Notes: generated by a model from the letters alone, not told the origin. Positions 10,038-22,400 are shown, numbered from the stretch's first letter. The stretch: DNA of 64,000 bases from Coniella vitis (GCA_011317545.1 WUJK01000002.1:4526001-4590000), one strand, 5' to 3'. Program-made: numbers and translations.

Positions 10038-12569
10038 ATGGACGATTCACCGTTCCTACAGGCCGAGAGCAAGTGGATTTGGATCCAGCAGTTTGACGAC
10101 GCTGCTGCCAAGGGCCAGTTTGTGAATCTGCGCAAAACATTTCACCTCAGCGACAGCGAGCTGCCCACGACCGAGATTCCGCTCTTTGTTTCGGCAGATA
10201 CTCGTTATCGAATTTTTTTGAACGGACGGAGTATCAGTTTCGGACCAGCCAAAAGTTATCTAGACCGCTGGTACTATGAGACCGTCGCCAATATCGCTCC
10301 GTTCCTCAAGCCCGGGGTCAATGTCCTCACCGCGAGGGTACTGCGGTTTTCTCACTCCCACGATGGATGTCTCAGTATGATCCGGAGTCCTTTGCCGGGC
10401 TTCATCCTGAGCTGTCGTATTGGCGTAGGTGTTGTTGTCCTGTTTTGCTTATCTCTAGTGTACTCAATCCTCATGGTTGTTAACAATTGGCTACAGGATC
10501 GGAACGTGAGCAGCGACCGAAGCTGGAAGGGCTGCCTCGATGCTGCAACCAGCCTCACGCCAGACGAGGAGTGGGATTATCGGCTTGGACCACAGTTCCT
10601 TAGCCTCAATGAGAATGTTGACGGCAGGCGCTTGCAGATTGGGTGGCATTCGGCTGAATTTGATGACAGTGGTTGGCCAGCAGCAGTCTTTGCATTGCCC
10701 CAGCGCAAAATGTCACCCGTGCTGGACCCGTGGCGGTTGACACCTCGACAGATTCCAGCGCTTCCAGAAATTCAATCTCGGTTTGATGGCGTTGTCCGCT
10801 GCTCTGACATGGCATCTCTCGATGCTTGGAAGCGGCTCCTCCGTGGCGAGTCATCGGTCGTCATTCCAGGCAACTCCTCGCAATGGGTTGAAATCGAGGC
10901 GAATATCTTAACTACTGGCTTTCTAGACACGGCCTTTGAGATTGAAGGCGATCATGAGGCCGAGCAAGCGCCAAAAGCCAGTATACTATGCTCAGAATGT
11001 TACGAAACTCCGATGGAAGGGATTCCAGGTCGACAAAAGGGCAACCGCACTGATTCGGAACACGGGAAATTGTACGGGACGACTGATACGTACATTCTGC
11101 ACCATGGCAGCAACTTCTACTCGCCTTTCTGGTTTCGCACATTCAGATACGTTCGCCTCACCATCGATGCCAGTCTTTGCAGTGCTCCAGTCAAGGTGAC
11201 TGCTTTGACTTATCGTTCGACACATTATCCACTGGAAATTCACACCAGGATTGAAACACCTGACGTATTGCTGCGGAACCTGTGGGATATCAGCCTCAAT
11301 ACTCTACGCAATTGTATGCATGAAACGTACGAGGACTGTCCTTTTTACGAACAGAACCAGTTCGCCATGGACACGCGCAGTATGATACTCTTTACCTACG
11401 CTCTGTCGAGGGATGACCGACTCCCGCGCAAGGCAATCCAAGAGTTTTACGCGTCTCGCATGGATGATGGCCTGGTTCAAACACACTATCCGTGTCCAGG
11501 GCGAGGAGGAAAGATAATCCCAACCTTTTCCTTGTTCTGGGTCTTGATGATTTACGACCACATGCAATTCTTTGGAGACGAGGCCCTTGTAAGGAAGTAC
11601 GCAGCCGCAGTCGACGATGTCTTGCATTATTTTCACACCAACATCAACACCGAGACCGGGCTGGTGGGCTCGTTTGGCGCAGATACTTGGGCCTTTGTCG
11701 ATTGGGCCAACGGCTGGGCGACCCCAGAGAAAGGTTTCTTGGGACTGGCCATCCCACCGGCATATTACAGGACGGGATCAGCAACGTACCATACACTGGT
11801 ATACGCCTATGTCCTGGCCAAGGCGAGTGAGCTCTTTGTGTTTTTGGAAAGACATGACACTGCTCGTGAGTACTTGAGGAGACAAAACGCACTCGTGCAA
11901 GCTGTTCGTAAACACTGTTTTGACGCGCAAACTGGCTTTTTCCTCGACGGCCCTGGAGCGACGGGCGAACTCAGCCAGCATAGCCAGGTCTGGGCTGTAC
12001 TGGCGGGCTGCGTGGAAGGTGATGACGCCAAAGTGCTCCTAAGGCGTACGATTATGCAGTGCGAAGAGCATGGACTCGTCAAGGCAAGCTTGGCCCAGGG
12101 TTTCTACGTTTTCCGGGCCGCCAGTCTGGCTGGGGTGTATGACGAGTGCTGGGACACTCTGATCCAGCCCTGGAAACGCATGATTGCATCCCAGATGACG
12201 ACGTGGGCGGAGAGCGAGAGCATGGTACGTTCAGATTGCCATGGCTGGAGCGCGACGCCGATCTGGGAGATTGTGACCGAGATACTCGGGGTCCAAGCAA
12301 GCAGCAAGGAGTACATCCAGAGGGTCGTTCACGCGAAGTCGGCCAAGGAGTCGGTCGTGACATCGCAAACGCCTCTATGCAGATTTGCGCCGAGACCCAG
12401 CATCGCTCGTGGTCCAGTCAGCGCAGAGGTGGTCGCTGGCCTCACGCCCAAGGAGACCGTCGGCGTGAAAATCGACCCAGAAGCCATGGAGGTTCATATC
12501 TCGGGATCGGCTGAGGCGATAAACGGTGGTTCGCAGGATGGTGCGTGGACCATACGGTACGTGCATTAA
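10038..12569 (+). CDS. Alpha-L-rhamnosidase, glycoside hydrolase family 78
   Basis: Hydrolyses terminal alpha-L-rhamnose from rhamnosides. The 5' third is the beta-sandwich part (KWIW..., FVNLRKTFHL, YRIFLNGRSISFGPAKSYLDRWYYET). The (alpha/alpha)6 catalytic barrel follows and carries the GH78 core YEDCPFYEQNQFAMDTRSM with acidic residues in the expected region, and WANGWATPEKG downstream. The uninterrupted 843-codon frame hides a 72-nt in-frame intron at 10425-10496 (GTAGGT...TACAG): its translation is a spurious hydrophobic stretch (VGVVVLFCLSL) that would look like a membrane helix in a soluble enzyme. Spliced length is 819 residues. No signal peptide is visible, so it may be cytosolic and act on imported rhamnosides, consistent with the divergent transporter. 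Confidence 0.92.
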   Translation: MDDSPFLQAESKWIWIQQFDDAAAKGQFVNLRKTFHLSDSELPTTEIPLFVSADTRYRIFLNGRSISFGPAKSYLDRWYYETVANIAPFLKPGVNVLTARVLRFSHSHDGCLSMIRSPLPGFILSCRIGVGVVVLFCLSLVYSILMVVNNWLQDRNVSSDRSWKGCLDAATSLTPDEEWDYRLGPQFLSLNENVDGRRLQIGWHSAEFDDSGWPAAVFALPQRKMSPVLDPWRLTPRQIPALPEIQSRFDGVVRCSDMASLDAWKRLLRGESSVVIPGNSSQWVEIEANILTTGFLDTAFEIEGDHEAEQAPKASILCSECYETPMEGIPGRQKGNRTDSEHGKLYGTTDTYILHHGSNFYSPFWFRTFRYVRLTIDASLCSAPVKVTALTYRSTHYPLEIHTRIETPDVLLRNLWDISLNTLRNCMHETYEDCPFYEQNQFAMDTRSMILFTYALSRDDRLPRKAIQEFYASRMDDGLVQTHYPCPGRGGKIIPTFSLFWVLMIYDHMQFFGDEALVRKYAAAVDDVLHYFHTNINTETGLVGSFGADTWAFVDWANGWATPEKGFLGLAIPPAYYRTGSATYHTLVYAYVLAKASELFVFLERHDTAREYLRRQNALVQAVRKHCFDAQTGFFLDGPGATGELSQHSQVWAVLAGCVEGDDAKVLLRRTIMQCEEHGLVKASLAQGFYVFRAASLAGVYDECWDTLIQPWKRMIASQMTTWAESESMVRSDCHGWSATPIWEIVTEILGVQASSKEYIQRVVHAKSAKESVVTSQTPLCRFAPRPSIARGPVSAEVVAGLTPKETVGVKIDPEAMEVHISGSAEAINGGSQDGAWTIRYVH

Positions 12570-13404
12570 ACATCTTCTCGAGGAGTGGACACCGATGAGG
12601 CTCTTTTATCCTTTGTTTTTGTTTGCCTGGACATCAGATTACTTCTTATTTAGGCGTCTTAAGGTAGACTGAATACCGCAAACCTTGAGAAATCGGAGGA
12701 AGGGTTCGACTAGAGCGATTTTGGGCGATCCATGGCTATTTACGGTTTCATTCGGTGGTTATGCTGGAACCACACGGTAGATTAGAGCTGAGCCTGGTGA
12801 TTATGTTCTGATATATGTATGTACTTCGTATTTATACGCGTAGAGTTAGAATTGGTGGAATGCGACTGGGTTCAAATGCGATTTACCAAGGTCGCTTGAA
12901 CGCAGTCTGAAGATGATGGTTGGCCGTCTTGGTGTTGGTTGTTCCTGGGTACGTGTTCGGACGGCGTTGTGCCAGGCCTAGGCTTGGGCCGTAGCAGGCT
13001 AGGCCCAGCCGGCCCAGCCAGCCCAGCCTTAAAGAGCAGTAAAGGTACCGCTACGGCTTAGCGATGCCCACAGCCTGCCAATCACCAGCATCATCCCAAG
13101 CCACCAGGCCGATGAATTTCAGGCTGCCCCACCATGCATTTACAGCGTTCATGTATGCTAGAGCCCCACCTGGAGAGGTACTATTATGGCTGCTTGCCAG
13201 GTGCCAGAATACCCCTGACACGCCCCAAGAGCTCGCCAAGCCCAAGGTCATTTGCGTCTCGGATCACAGAAACATCGTCGTCGCTTTTCCTCAGTGTCAA
13301 CCACAGCCAATACAATAACGCGCTGCTGCCGTTCCTCGTCGCCAAAGCTACTACACGGCGTGCCTTGACAATATTATCCTCCCGATCCAACTCTACCAGC
13401 AACC
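12570..13404. other. Intergenic between rhamnosidase and ERG19
   Basis: No gene. The proximal half is the AT-rich 3' flank of the rhamnosidase; the distal half is the promoter of the decarboxylase and contains the small GC-rich tandem repeat listed separately. Confidence 0.5.
13002..13028. repeat. Three short tandem GGCCCAGCC-type units
   Basis: Three near-identical 9-10 bp units in a row (GGCCCAGCC, GGCCCAGCC, AGCCCAGCC). A simple repeat with no evident function, in the promoter of the downstream gene. Confidence 0.6.
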
Positions 13405-14664
13405 ATGGCTGAAGGCAAGGTGTACCGCGCGAGCACCACGGCTCCCGTCAACATCGCCGTCGTCAAGTACTGAGCCTGTCCTTCTTGGTGTGATTGGAAT
13501 GTTTCCTTGTACATATGCTGACTGCGTTCGCTCTTCTCTACTAGATACTGGGGCAAACGCGATGCCAAGCTCAACTTGCCAACCAATTCGTCGCTCTCTG
13601 TCACCCTGGCGCAGTCCGACCTCCGCACTCTGACGACCGCCTCGTGCAGTGCTTCCTACCCAGCTGCCGAAGACTCGCTTCTCTTGAACGGATCACCCTC
13701 CGACATTACTGGCGCACGAACCCAAGCATGCTTCCGCGCGCTTCGATCCCGCCGCGCCGCCCTCGAAGCAGCTGATCCCTCCTTGCCGAAGCTGTCGGCC
13801 ATGCCTCTCCGCGTGGTCTCTGAAAACAACTTCCCCACCGCTGCCGGCCTTGCTTCCTCTGCTGCTGGCTTTGCTGCCCTGGTCCGGGCCATCGCAAACC
13901 TATACGAGTTGCCGGACTCACCAGCCGAACTCAGCTTGATTGCGCGCCAGGGATCCGGCTCCGCGTGCCGCAGCCTGTTCGGCGGATATGTGGCATGGAG
14001 AATGGGCGAAAAGGAGGATGGCTCTGATTCTCTTGCAGATCTGGTCGCCGAAGCCTCCCATTGGCCTGACATGCGGGCCCTCATTCTCGTGGCCTCAGCT
14101 GCCAAGAAGGGCGTCAGCTCGACCAGCGGCATGCAGCAGACCGTAGCGACATCCGGCCTCTTCAAGCAGCGCATTACCGACGTCGTGCCCAAGAACATGG
14201 ACTTGATGGAAAAGGCCATCCATGCCAAGGACTTTGCGTCGTTCGCCGAGGTAACAATGCGCGATTCCAACTCGTTCCACGCAACTTGCGCCGACACGTA
14301 CCCACCCATCTTCTACATGAACGACGTGTCTAGGGCAGCTGTGCGGGCGGTCGAAAAGATCAATGAGGCGGCTGGGCAGACGATAGCCGCGTACACGTTT
14401 GATGCTGGCCCCAACTGTGTGGTGTATTACCTCGAGAAGGACGAAGCGGCCGTGGTCGGCACCTTCTACAAGGCGGCTGGCAGCGAGGTGGGCGGCTGGA
14501 AGGCGAGCGCTGCTAGCCACACAACGGACATTACACTCGAGGAGCCTCTTGCCGACGTGCTCAAGACTGGAGTGTCACGTGTCATTATGACTGGCGTCGG
14601 CGAAGGCCCGCAAAAGACGGATGAGTATCTGGTGACGGAGAATGGCGAGCCAGTGCAGCGGTGA
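13405..14664 (+). CDS. ERG19: Diphosphomevalonate decarboxylase
   Basis: Converts mevalonate 5-diphosphate to isopentenyl diphosphate with ATP, the last step of the mevalonate pathway that feeds ergosterol and prenyl synthesis. Exons 13405-13466 and 13545-14664 give 393 residues, a normal fungal length. The intron (GTACTG donor, CTGAC branch, ACTAG acceptor) splits the N-terminal signature, restored as NIAVVKYWGKRD. GHMP-kinase-fold motifs: PTNSSLS near residue 33, ENNFPTAAGLASSAAG at about 112-127 (ATP loop), GSGSACRSLFGGYVAW, and DAGPNCVVYYL, whose Asp (about residue 307) matches the catalytic Asp of the family. The start is the only ATG in frame before the conserved N-terminus. Confidence 0.97.
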
Positions 14665-15335
14665 TGTTGGTTGCCCAAGTTCAGCCGATCAGAATCGCAC
14701 AACCCGCTTGTCCCCGGAGAGACGCGTTCAATGAACTACAGTCAAAAAGGATTGCGACTTAGCTTTTTATAGGAAAATGCGCGACTATATATATACCTAG
14801 ATAATAGAAATGTGTTAATAAGAAATTTCCAGACTTACCATGTACCTTTTCTCGGCTTCTGGCATTGCACGTTGCCCATACCGGCAGGTGATGTTCAGGG
14901 TCTTGGTCTCAGGGGTCCAAGCTCCTTGCTAGTGACAGGTACCCGCTGTAGAAAGCCCTCCATGACCTGGCAGCCCCCGAGAGACCTGCCTAACCAGGCG
15001 CCTTCCAAGCTTGCACGCACGCACTGTTTGCTAACGTCACTGCAACCCCGCGACTCACTGCATCTCTCCCACTTACACGTCAATGCGATTTCAAATTGTC
15101 CCTTCAACAGGTGCCGCCTTGGTTCGTGAGAAGTACCACCACTGTCGTTCCGTCTTACAAGCACACTCCCCAGACCAAGGATGAAGGAACCTTGAGCAGT
15201 CCTGTATCACTTCGATTCTCCTCCACCGAGCACAGATTTGGGCCAAGCAACCGCGGGTGGATTACCTTTTGGCCCGCCCTTCCGCCGCCAGCAGCTCGGC
15301 ATCTCGCTCGCGAAGTCGTCATCAGGCTGGGCAAC
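14665..15335. other. Intergenic between ERG19 and RUS-family gene
   Basis: No separate gene. The frame upstream of the next start stays open back to 15096, but the 80 codons there look like untranslated leader rather than conserved protein. Confidence 0.45.
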
Positions 15336-16725
15336 ATGAGCAAGATTTACGATATTGACGAGTCGGGCAATGTCCTTAGGACTTATACCAGCTCGGAAAA
15401 AGATGGCCTGAGGAGTGTGAGTGGCCGTGATTGCTACGCTCTTCCCGGAAAGCAGCAACAGCTGGCTAATGCCGTCACAGGAAAAATCCAAGACTCCTTT
15501 GCTCAAGGCTATTCTGTATGCCTTCCTCCCTGCTGGTTTCCCGCATACCGTCACCGACGACTACTTTGCCTACCAAACCTACGACTCCCTCCAGGCATTT
15601 TCCTCGTCCATCACGAACCTGCTAGCCAACCGCGCAATCCTCGAGGGTCTTGGCGTCGGCAATGCATCGCAAACTCCTACCACGGCCCTGCTTCTGCAAA
15701 TCATCCAGGACACCTTTTCCCGTCTCGCCACCATCATGTTTGCCCACCGCATGGGCCAGGCGATTGAGCCGGAATGCAAGTACTACCGCTTTCTTGCTGA
15801 TATCTTCAACGACTGCAGTCAGTTCCTCGACCTTCTGCTTCCCGCCCTGCCTCTGCTGCCCAAGGTCTCCGTCATGGTGTCTGCCTCGATCCTGCGCTCA
15901 CTCTGTGGCGTCGCTGCCAATGCGTCCAAGGCCACGCTGAGCGCCCACTTCGCCAAGTCAGGCAACCTCGCTGAGCTCAATGCCAAAGAAGCCAGTCAGG
16001 AGACTGTCGTCAGCCTTATGGGGATGCTGGCTGGCACGCTGCTGGTCAAGTTGGTCGAGGGCAAGGCTGCCGTGTGGTGCTGGATGGTAGTTCTCGTTGG
16101 CGTGCACCTCTTTACCAACTACTGTGGGGTCCGTAGCGTCAAGATGCGTACGCTTAACCGTCAGCGTGCCACTATCGTCTTTCGCGAGTGGCTTGAGACG
16201 AGCACTATTCTTACGCCCACCGAAGTCGCCCAGCGCGAATCCATCCTCTTCAACAGCCGCGGCAACATGTCGTCCAAGACGGGCGAGTATCGCGGCACGG
16301 CCGACTTTGGTGGCTACGGTGATGTTGTTAATTTCAAGTCGTGGGGCTCGCACAGCTATGTGTTTGACACGGACGATTATTACATGGGAATTTGGCAATG
16401 GGGTCCTAGTTTCACGATCCGCATCGCCGTCAAGGAGGGCAAGCGCTCCGTCAACGACCCCCTCGTCGCTTGGTTCGACGCTGTCGCCCACGCCTACAAT
16501 TTTGACACGGCAGTTCTGCGCGATGGACTGGGGGGAGCTGGTCATTATGAGAACGAAGTTCCCGATGACCATCGCGTGGGCTCGGGAATAGTCGACCGTG
16601 AGACCAAGATGGCTGTTTTTGAGTCACTCAGGGCAAAAGGATGGGACATTGAGAATGCGGCTGTTGAGACTCGCACGCCCGTGCGCGTACGCCTCGGTGG
16701 TGCAAAGACTATCAAGGGCATGTAA
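15336..16725 (+). CDS. RUS family protein (DUF647, root UVB sensitive-like)
   Basis: A 441-residue protein of the RUS/DUF647 family (PF04884). Exons 15336-15416 and 15481-16725; the intron uses GTGAGT and CACAG with a GCTAAT branch and joins in phase 0 (EKDGLRS-EKSKTPLLK). Diagnostic segments: LYAFLPAGFPHTVTDDYFAYQTYDSLQ, the hydrophobic ALPLLP, LRSLCGVAANASKATLSAHFA, then ASQETVVSLMGMLAG and NYCGVRSVKMRTLNRQRA, followed by a C-terminal half in which VAWFDAVAHAY and LRAKGWDIE recur in fungal members. Plant RUS1/RUS2 act in plastids in UV-B sensing and vitamin B6 homeostasis; the fungal role is not known to me. Several hydrophobic segments suggest membrane association. An in-frame extension back to 15096 is possible but not conserved-looking. 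Confidence 0.9.
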
Positions 16726-17409
16726 TACTTTTTTTTGTTGAACTGTGTCTTTTCCTTTTCGTGGGTTGCTTGCGCGCCTTCTTGCTTTCTTCTGCGACAT
16801 GACGCTGCGTCTCGCTCAGATTGTACTGTTTGGCCATGCTAACGCGCTTTGATCATTAGTACCGGCATCTGCGACAGAGAAAGAGGGGAGATCCCTCTTG
16901 CAACCCTCCCAGCCGACCAAAAAGGATTGATCAGCGGCTTCTTTTGCAAAGCAGGATTTATTGGCGTTTGAGCAAGGAGTTTTCGAAGGGACATTTTGGC
17001 GTTGGTGGCAATGAAAAAACAGTCCCGTTACTTGCGGCGTTTTCGTCTGGCTGTAAATTTTCCGAAAGATATGACATGATATCCCTCAAAAAGTGCCGCA
17101 TAATAAGGCGCATTGTCCCTCAAGTATTGACTGCTACTGTCGTGGAATTTTGATGGATATGGTACATGTTGCTGAAATGACAGAGGTGCGATCTGCAAAT
17201 AGCATGCAAGCAAAAAGAAAGCTTTTGCCACGAACTCTCCTCAGGAAACACAAACTCCGTGACCTACTTTTGTAGTGGTACATATTTGTTATTATTCCAT
17301 CTTGTGTCCAGATTTCCCATGTGAAATGCGATGGCCACGCAAATTAGTTGGTTTCCTCCTCTTTATTGATTCTGGACAGACTGTCTGGCGGAACCCCTTC
17401 CTCCCCACA
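16726..17409. other. Intergenic between two convergent genes
   Basis: The 3' flanks of the RUS-family gene (+) and of the heme lyase (-). Poly-T and AT-rich tracts only; no coding frame with family resemblance. Confidence 0.5.
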
Positions 17410-18530
17410 TCAGACCATTCCGAAGACTCTTGACGCCCTCATCTTGACGCCCTCCCAGCTGTTCAACTTTGGCCTGACATCGAGGTAGAAACTCGGCCTT
17501 CCTGCTTTGTCGTTCTTGCCTGCATAGAAATCGATGACGTATTCGATTTGGGTACCGCAACGGTCAATGACCCAGTCGTGACGATCGAAGGGCGCGGTAT
17601 AACCGAGGAGCGTGTTGAATCTGGCCTTGGGGGACATCTTGTTGGATAAGCCGGTGAAGGAGTAGAGTCTGGGACCACCAGGACAGCTGCAGCGTTCACA
17701 TTAGCATTACACAAATCCGCACCCTCCCTGACTTCTATGCATCGCGAGTACGAGAAGAAATCATACCTTGAAGCCTCGTACGGCTTCTCCCACTGCTTGA
17801 TCTCCACCCACGCTCGCTCATTCACGGCGTTATGTATAGGAACAACGGTCTTCATGTCGGCTGCTCGCGTGTCGTGGCCCTTGCGCTTCATGGCGTCAAA
17901 GAACATCTTTTCCGAGGGGTAGACCCAGTTGCCAGTCGAGGGATCGGCGCCAGTCTCTGTTTCGTGGTTGACGGGGCAGGCTGCGGATGTGGCACCGGCG
18001 GCCGTAGAACGGGGAATGGTGGATATTTCGCGGTCGGTACCGAGGCCTGCCTTGTGCTCGAGGGCACCATGTGGTGCTGTCTGTTGCTGGGCGGCGGATT
18101 GAGTTACTGATGGGGAAGAAGAGCTGCTGAAGAAAGGTATGCGCCAGCCCCAGCCTGACGTGGCATTTTGTGCAGATTGTGGTGCTTTTGGTTCTTGTGT
18201 AGGATGTGTTTGTATTTGTTGTGCTTGCGATGGTGGTTGTGATTGTGATGATGATGATGCTGCTGTTGCTGCTGCTGTTGCTTGTGCCTCTTGCGCGGCT
18301 CTTGCTTGTGCTAACCATGCTTCTCTGCTTTTGTGGTCGACTGGGCACTTGTCCGCGGCGTCTGCGCCGTTGGTGGCGGCCATGTTGCTTGTCGGCAGTG
18401 TCGCGTTCGTTGCTGAGGTCGTCGTCGTCATCTTGGGTTGTGTCGCTGCCGCGGTCTGCGTCGAGCCCTGCACGTCTGCCAAGGCCTTTCGATTCAAGAA
18501 TAGGGTATCTAGTAGATCTTGCTGCGACAT
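17410..18530 (-). CDS. Holocytochrome c synthase (cytochrome c heme lyase)
   Basis: Attaches heme covalently to apocytochrome c in the mitochondrial intermembrane space (PF01265). Two exons, 18530-17767 and 17686-17410 (GTATGA donor, GCTGCAG acceptor), sum to 346 residues. Heme-regulatory CP motifs CPVDH and CPVNH occur in the N-terminal half; the enzyme core reads NWVYPSEKMFFDAMKRKG, VVPIHNAVNERAWVEI, then after the splice CPGGPRLYSF and SPKARFNTLLGYTAPFDRHDWVIDRCG, which includes the conserved His-Asp-Trp segment, and IDFYAG. The region between the two CP motifs is a long Ser/Gln/Ala low-complexity linker (simple CAN/NNG repeats at 18130-18300), longer than in yeast. The start could also be a later Met (MAATNGADAADKCP). 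It is the Neurospora cyt-2 / yeast CYC3 type; which cytochrome it prefers is not readable here. Confidence 0.93.
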
Positions 18531-19430
18531 GTCGAGGATGCCATGGTAATTGCGCTGTGTTGGGGGTGGGTGGAAGACTGTGAGCAGGCATAGGTAATAC
18601 CTTGGAGGCTTCAACGGCAGACGCGGGCCTGAAATTATTGAGCCTACTCTATGCTGCCGCGGCCGGCAAAAGAAGACAGGGATGCACTTGGACAGGGTAC
18701 AAGGATCTTGCACGGTGACTCAGCAATGATGCAAGGCAACCAGGTCACTTATGTAGTGCTGCAACCTTTACTGCCGTCCAGTTCGTAAAAGCATCTAATA
18801 TCTCTAATGCACCACCGCCGGACCTTCGACTCAAGTGCCCCAATGAACTGATGCGTCGTTCTCGCGAGAGTGATGCTGCTCATGAGTGAGGGCTGAGATT
18901 TCTGCCCTAACGATGTCCGGCACTGGACAGAGAAGGCTGAAAAAGCAACCCTCGGTAGGAAAGGCAACCTCGATGAATTGGTCACAGCCACAAGCCACAT
19001 TGCACGGCATTTCATCGAACCAATGGTCCCACGAACCAGAATCAAGCCAAGCCAAGGCATTCCTGCAGGCTCTCGAAAGCGCCTCTCACCACACCAGCAG
19101 CTCAGACTGCGGGCAACATTAGAGCGAGGCGGAGCCTCCCCTCCCCTCCTTTACCAGGGCTCCGTATCACGTCAGCTTTCTAATCTAGTAGAGGCGAACA
19201 CGTTTGGCGGTGTTGAAACGTAGCAGGGGTCTTGAAGGATCTCAGACTGAGTAAGGCTATGCCTCCAGTCTTTATTGGCTCCCTGGAAGGCGGGCTGCAG
19301 AGGAGTGCCGGTCGTGCGTACATAAAATGGTTGGGACCCGTATGGCCGATATCGAGACAATGCTCTTTCAACCGCTGCGGTCGGATTCAGCGCGCCGAGC
19401 AAGGTCTCATGTAGATTGGTCCCAGTCAAC
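18531..19430. other. Divergent intergenic region
   Basis: 900 bp between the starts of the heme lyase (-) and the patatin gene (+). Both upstream regions lie here. No gene, RNA or repeat recognised. Confidence 0.5.
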
Positions 19431-22400
19431 ATGAGAAATCCTCGCGGCTACGGCGTTAGTCTGCAAGACAGCAGCCCACGCACGCAGCCCTTTCATCGCC
19501 GAGACTCATCTCTGAGCCTGGGTGAAGATAGCGATGTTTTTGAGGATGCAAGGGAGACTTGGGAACATGCGGACGAGGCCGCTCTCCCTACACGCCCAAA
19601 AGGCAAGACAATCAGCCCTGGACATAGTGTGTGAGTACTCAAAGCGATGCGTCCATACCACAATCCAGGTGTTGGTATAAGCAACCATGATACTGACATA
19701 GAATCTACACGCCTCTTCAGGCCTCCAGTCTCGCCCCAATTAGAACGGCTCGGCGCTCAACAATGGATCGAGGCCCAGATTGGTGGCACTGAAATCACAA
19801 ATCCAAGTCCCCAACCTGGTCAGTGCAACTATCATGCAGAAGTCTCCCAATGGGACTACCCGAAGAGAGTGTTGAGTTTGGACATGTATTGATACCTCTT
19901 ATAGAAACATCTCGGAGCTACAGAACCTACGACGCGAGACAAGTACAGGCACGACCTGCTGGCTCGGCACCTCTGCCGCCCGCGCCTGTTGCCCCGTTTC
20001 GCAGGACTGAGCCATTGTTGCGCAGCGATGGCGAACCCTCGACGCGCATTAAGGATAATGATGTACAAAGTACTCAGGCCAAAGAATGCGACGACTGTAT
20101 GAGACGAGTATCAGAGATATGGTACTGCAATGTGTGTAACTTGTCCCTTTGCAACTCTTGCTGGGAAGGACTCTTGCAGCATCGGCGGCCTGGAAGGCTC
20201 AACAAGACGCCGCACGAGAAAACCGATTTTCAGGTAGCTATGAAGATTCAGGATGTCTTGTCGCCACCAGTGGACGAATCAGTTCGAGAAAAGCTATACA
20301 GGGATGATGAAATTACGTCTTGGTTCGGTGAGATAACTCGCTCCACGAGCAAGGTCGACGCTCGATGTACTGACCTTGAACTTGTTCATCCAGGAGTCAG
20401 CAGGCCCGACGATCTCGGACCACCCATGTTCCAGGATTATGGGCGGTTTTCTGACCTGATGTCGAGAACGGATTCCAGAAACCAGGATGTCTTTGTCGAA
20501 AATGCCAAATCACTTGGCCGAGACACCAGAACACCTTCGCTGGTATCGTTTGTCGGTCAAACTGGTGCTGGAAAAAGCAGTCTTATCAAGCTCTTGATCG
20601 ATCTGGGTCTCAAAGACACACAAGCTCCGGCTTGCAGCCCCGTGGTGGGCCCTCCTGGAGCCCACGTGCCTACATCGGACGATGTACATTTGTACTGTGA
20701 CCCTCGTACAGCAGACTCTCAGGGACCAATCCTATATGCGGATTGCGAGGGCTTAGAAGGAGGGGAGCGCGAACCCCTGGGCGCTCTTTTCAGGAAGAAA
20801 AGGCGCGCAGAGGGCGACACCAAAGGAGAAACACTCAAAAGCGACCGGGTTGCTTCCGAGCGTGAATTGAAATGGGCCAGTGGGCCTCGCGAGCGAAGCA
20901 GAGAGTTTGCCGTAACCAATCTGTACCCAAGACTCCTCTACACCTTCTCGGATGTGATCGTTTTCGTTCTTCGTAATCCAAGGTTCGTGATCACCAATCT
21001 CGTCGCTCCTTCACCCAGGAGCTGTTCGTCATGGCTATTATTTAGAGCTTGTGCTTATGTTGACATGTACAGAGTGATCGAACACGTGTTTGAGAGACTT
21101 ATTACATGGGGTATGCCCTGTTTATCTCGACGCTTTTTCTTGTATCATCGCTAATAGCTAGGATAGCGGCTGCGGCGATAGAGACTTCTTCGAATCAACC
21201 TGTTCTTCCCCATGCAATTATTGTTCTCAATGCTTCCGAGGATTTGATTGACGAGAAGCTCTGGGATGTCGTTGCAAATACGGAGAATATACTGCAAGAC
21301 CTTGCGAATACCGTCAACCGTAACGAAACGTTCAAAAAGCTGGCTCAATTCTGGAGGGAGCGCAACAAGCCAATCCACAGTCTTACGGATCTTATTCTTT
21401 GCTATTACAGCTCATTGCAGGTGTGTATCACAGACATAAAATTCTTTGGCACTTTTGCTAATAGCGCATTAGGTGTTGCGTACACCACAAGAGCGCAGGC
21501 CCAAGATCATGCAAGAACAGATAGAGAAGCTCTACGATAGCACTGTCACGGCCTGTATCGCTTCTCGTAGCGCCAGGAATCGGTTGAGAATGCTTCTCAG
21601 CGTGGAGGAACTCCAGAACTATCTCCAGGAAGCTTTCAGCCATTATGCGAGCACTCTCGACTCTCCTTTCGACTTTGTTCAGGCCTCCTTCCGAAACTCG
21701 CCCATTCCATCCAGTTTTGGAGGCAATGTGTTGAAGCTAGCGTTGAATATCATGGATATATTGCAGGCACAAGAGCGCCCTGTATTTGATGCTCGCCGAA
21801 TCTTCTCAGAGCTCGAGTACATGGTGGCATCATGCATAATGCTGGATAATGCAAGAAACCAGACCAAAGGTATACTATGCCGACACTTCAAACCATATCA
21901 AGACTGTTGACTTATTGGAATCCAGGCAATGCATTAAAGATATTCACCAAATATCTCAATCACCTAGCAGATTCTCTTGAAAACTTCTGTGAACATCACT
22001 GGCCATGCGAATTCGTGGGCTCCGAGAAAGAGCGCTGCGTAAACACGCGCGGTGGTCACATCAAAGGCCACCAGAAGAAGAACGGCAAGGTTTTTGCGGC
22101 TGGCGATTTCGTCTCCAGCTTCTCGTACAACGCTTACTTTACCGACTTTTGCAACAACGTTTACACACATCTCGTTGCGTTGCTTGAAGAGCTCGCCTCC
22201 TCTGTACAGCAAGGCTCTTCCGAAGAAGCAGCGGCCGCTTTCATCCACAAAGACATGGTCCTCAACAAATTCTTCCAGCACATAGAAAGAACTGGGGGCT
22301 TCTTCCACAGTCATACGGCCTGTTTCTGTTGCCTTTTCGGGCAGGCGGAGGTCCAGCTACCTTGTGGCCATATTATTTGCGAGAACTGCCTAATTATGTA

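Noticed and set aside
10425..10496. Transmembrane-like hydrophobic segment in the rhamnosidase frame
   Set aside because: It is bounded by GTAGGT and TACAG, is 72 nt long (in frame), and is absent from the GH78 fold; it is an intron, not a membrane anchor.
15096..15335. N-terminal extension or targeting peptide of the RUS-family protein
   Set aside because: The frame is open but the sequence is Pro/Ser/Thr-rich without conservation cues; MSKIYDIDESG is a natural start.
12570..18530. Terpenoid gene cluster around the decarboxylase
   Set aside because: No terpene cyclase, prenyltransferase, P450 or cluster regulator nearby; the gene is the housekeeping ERG19.
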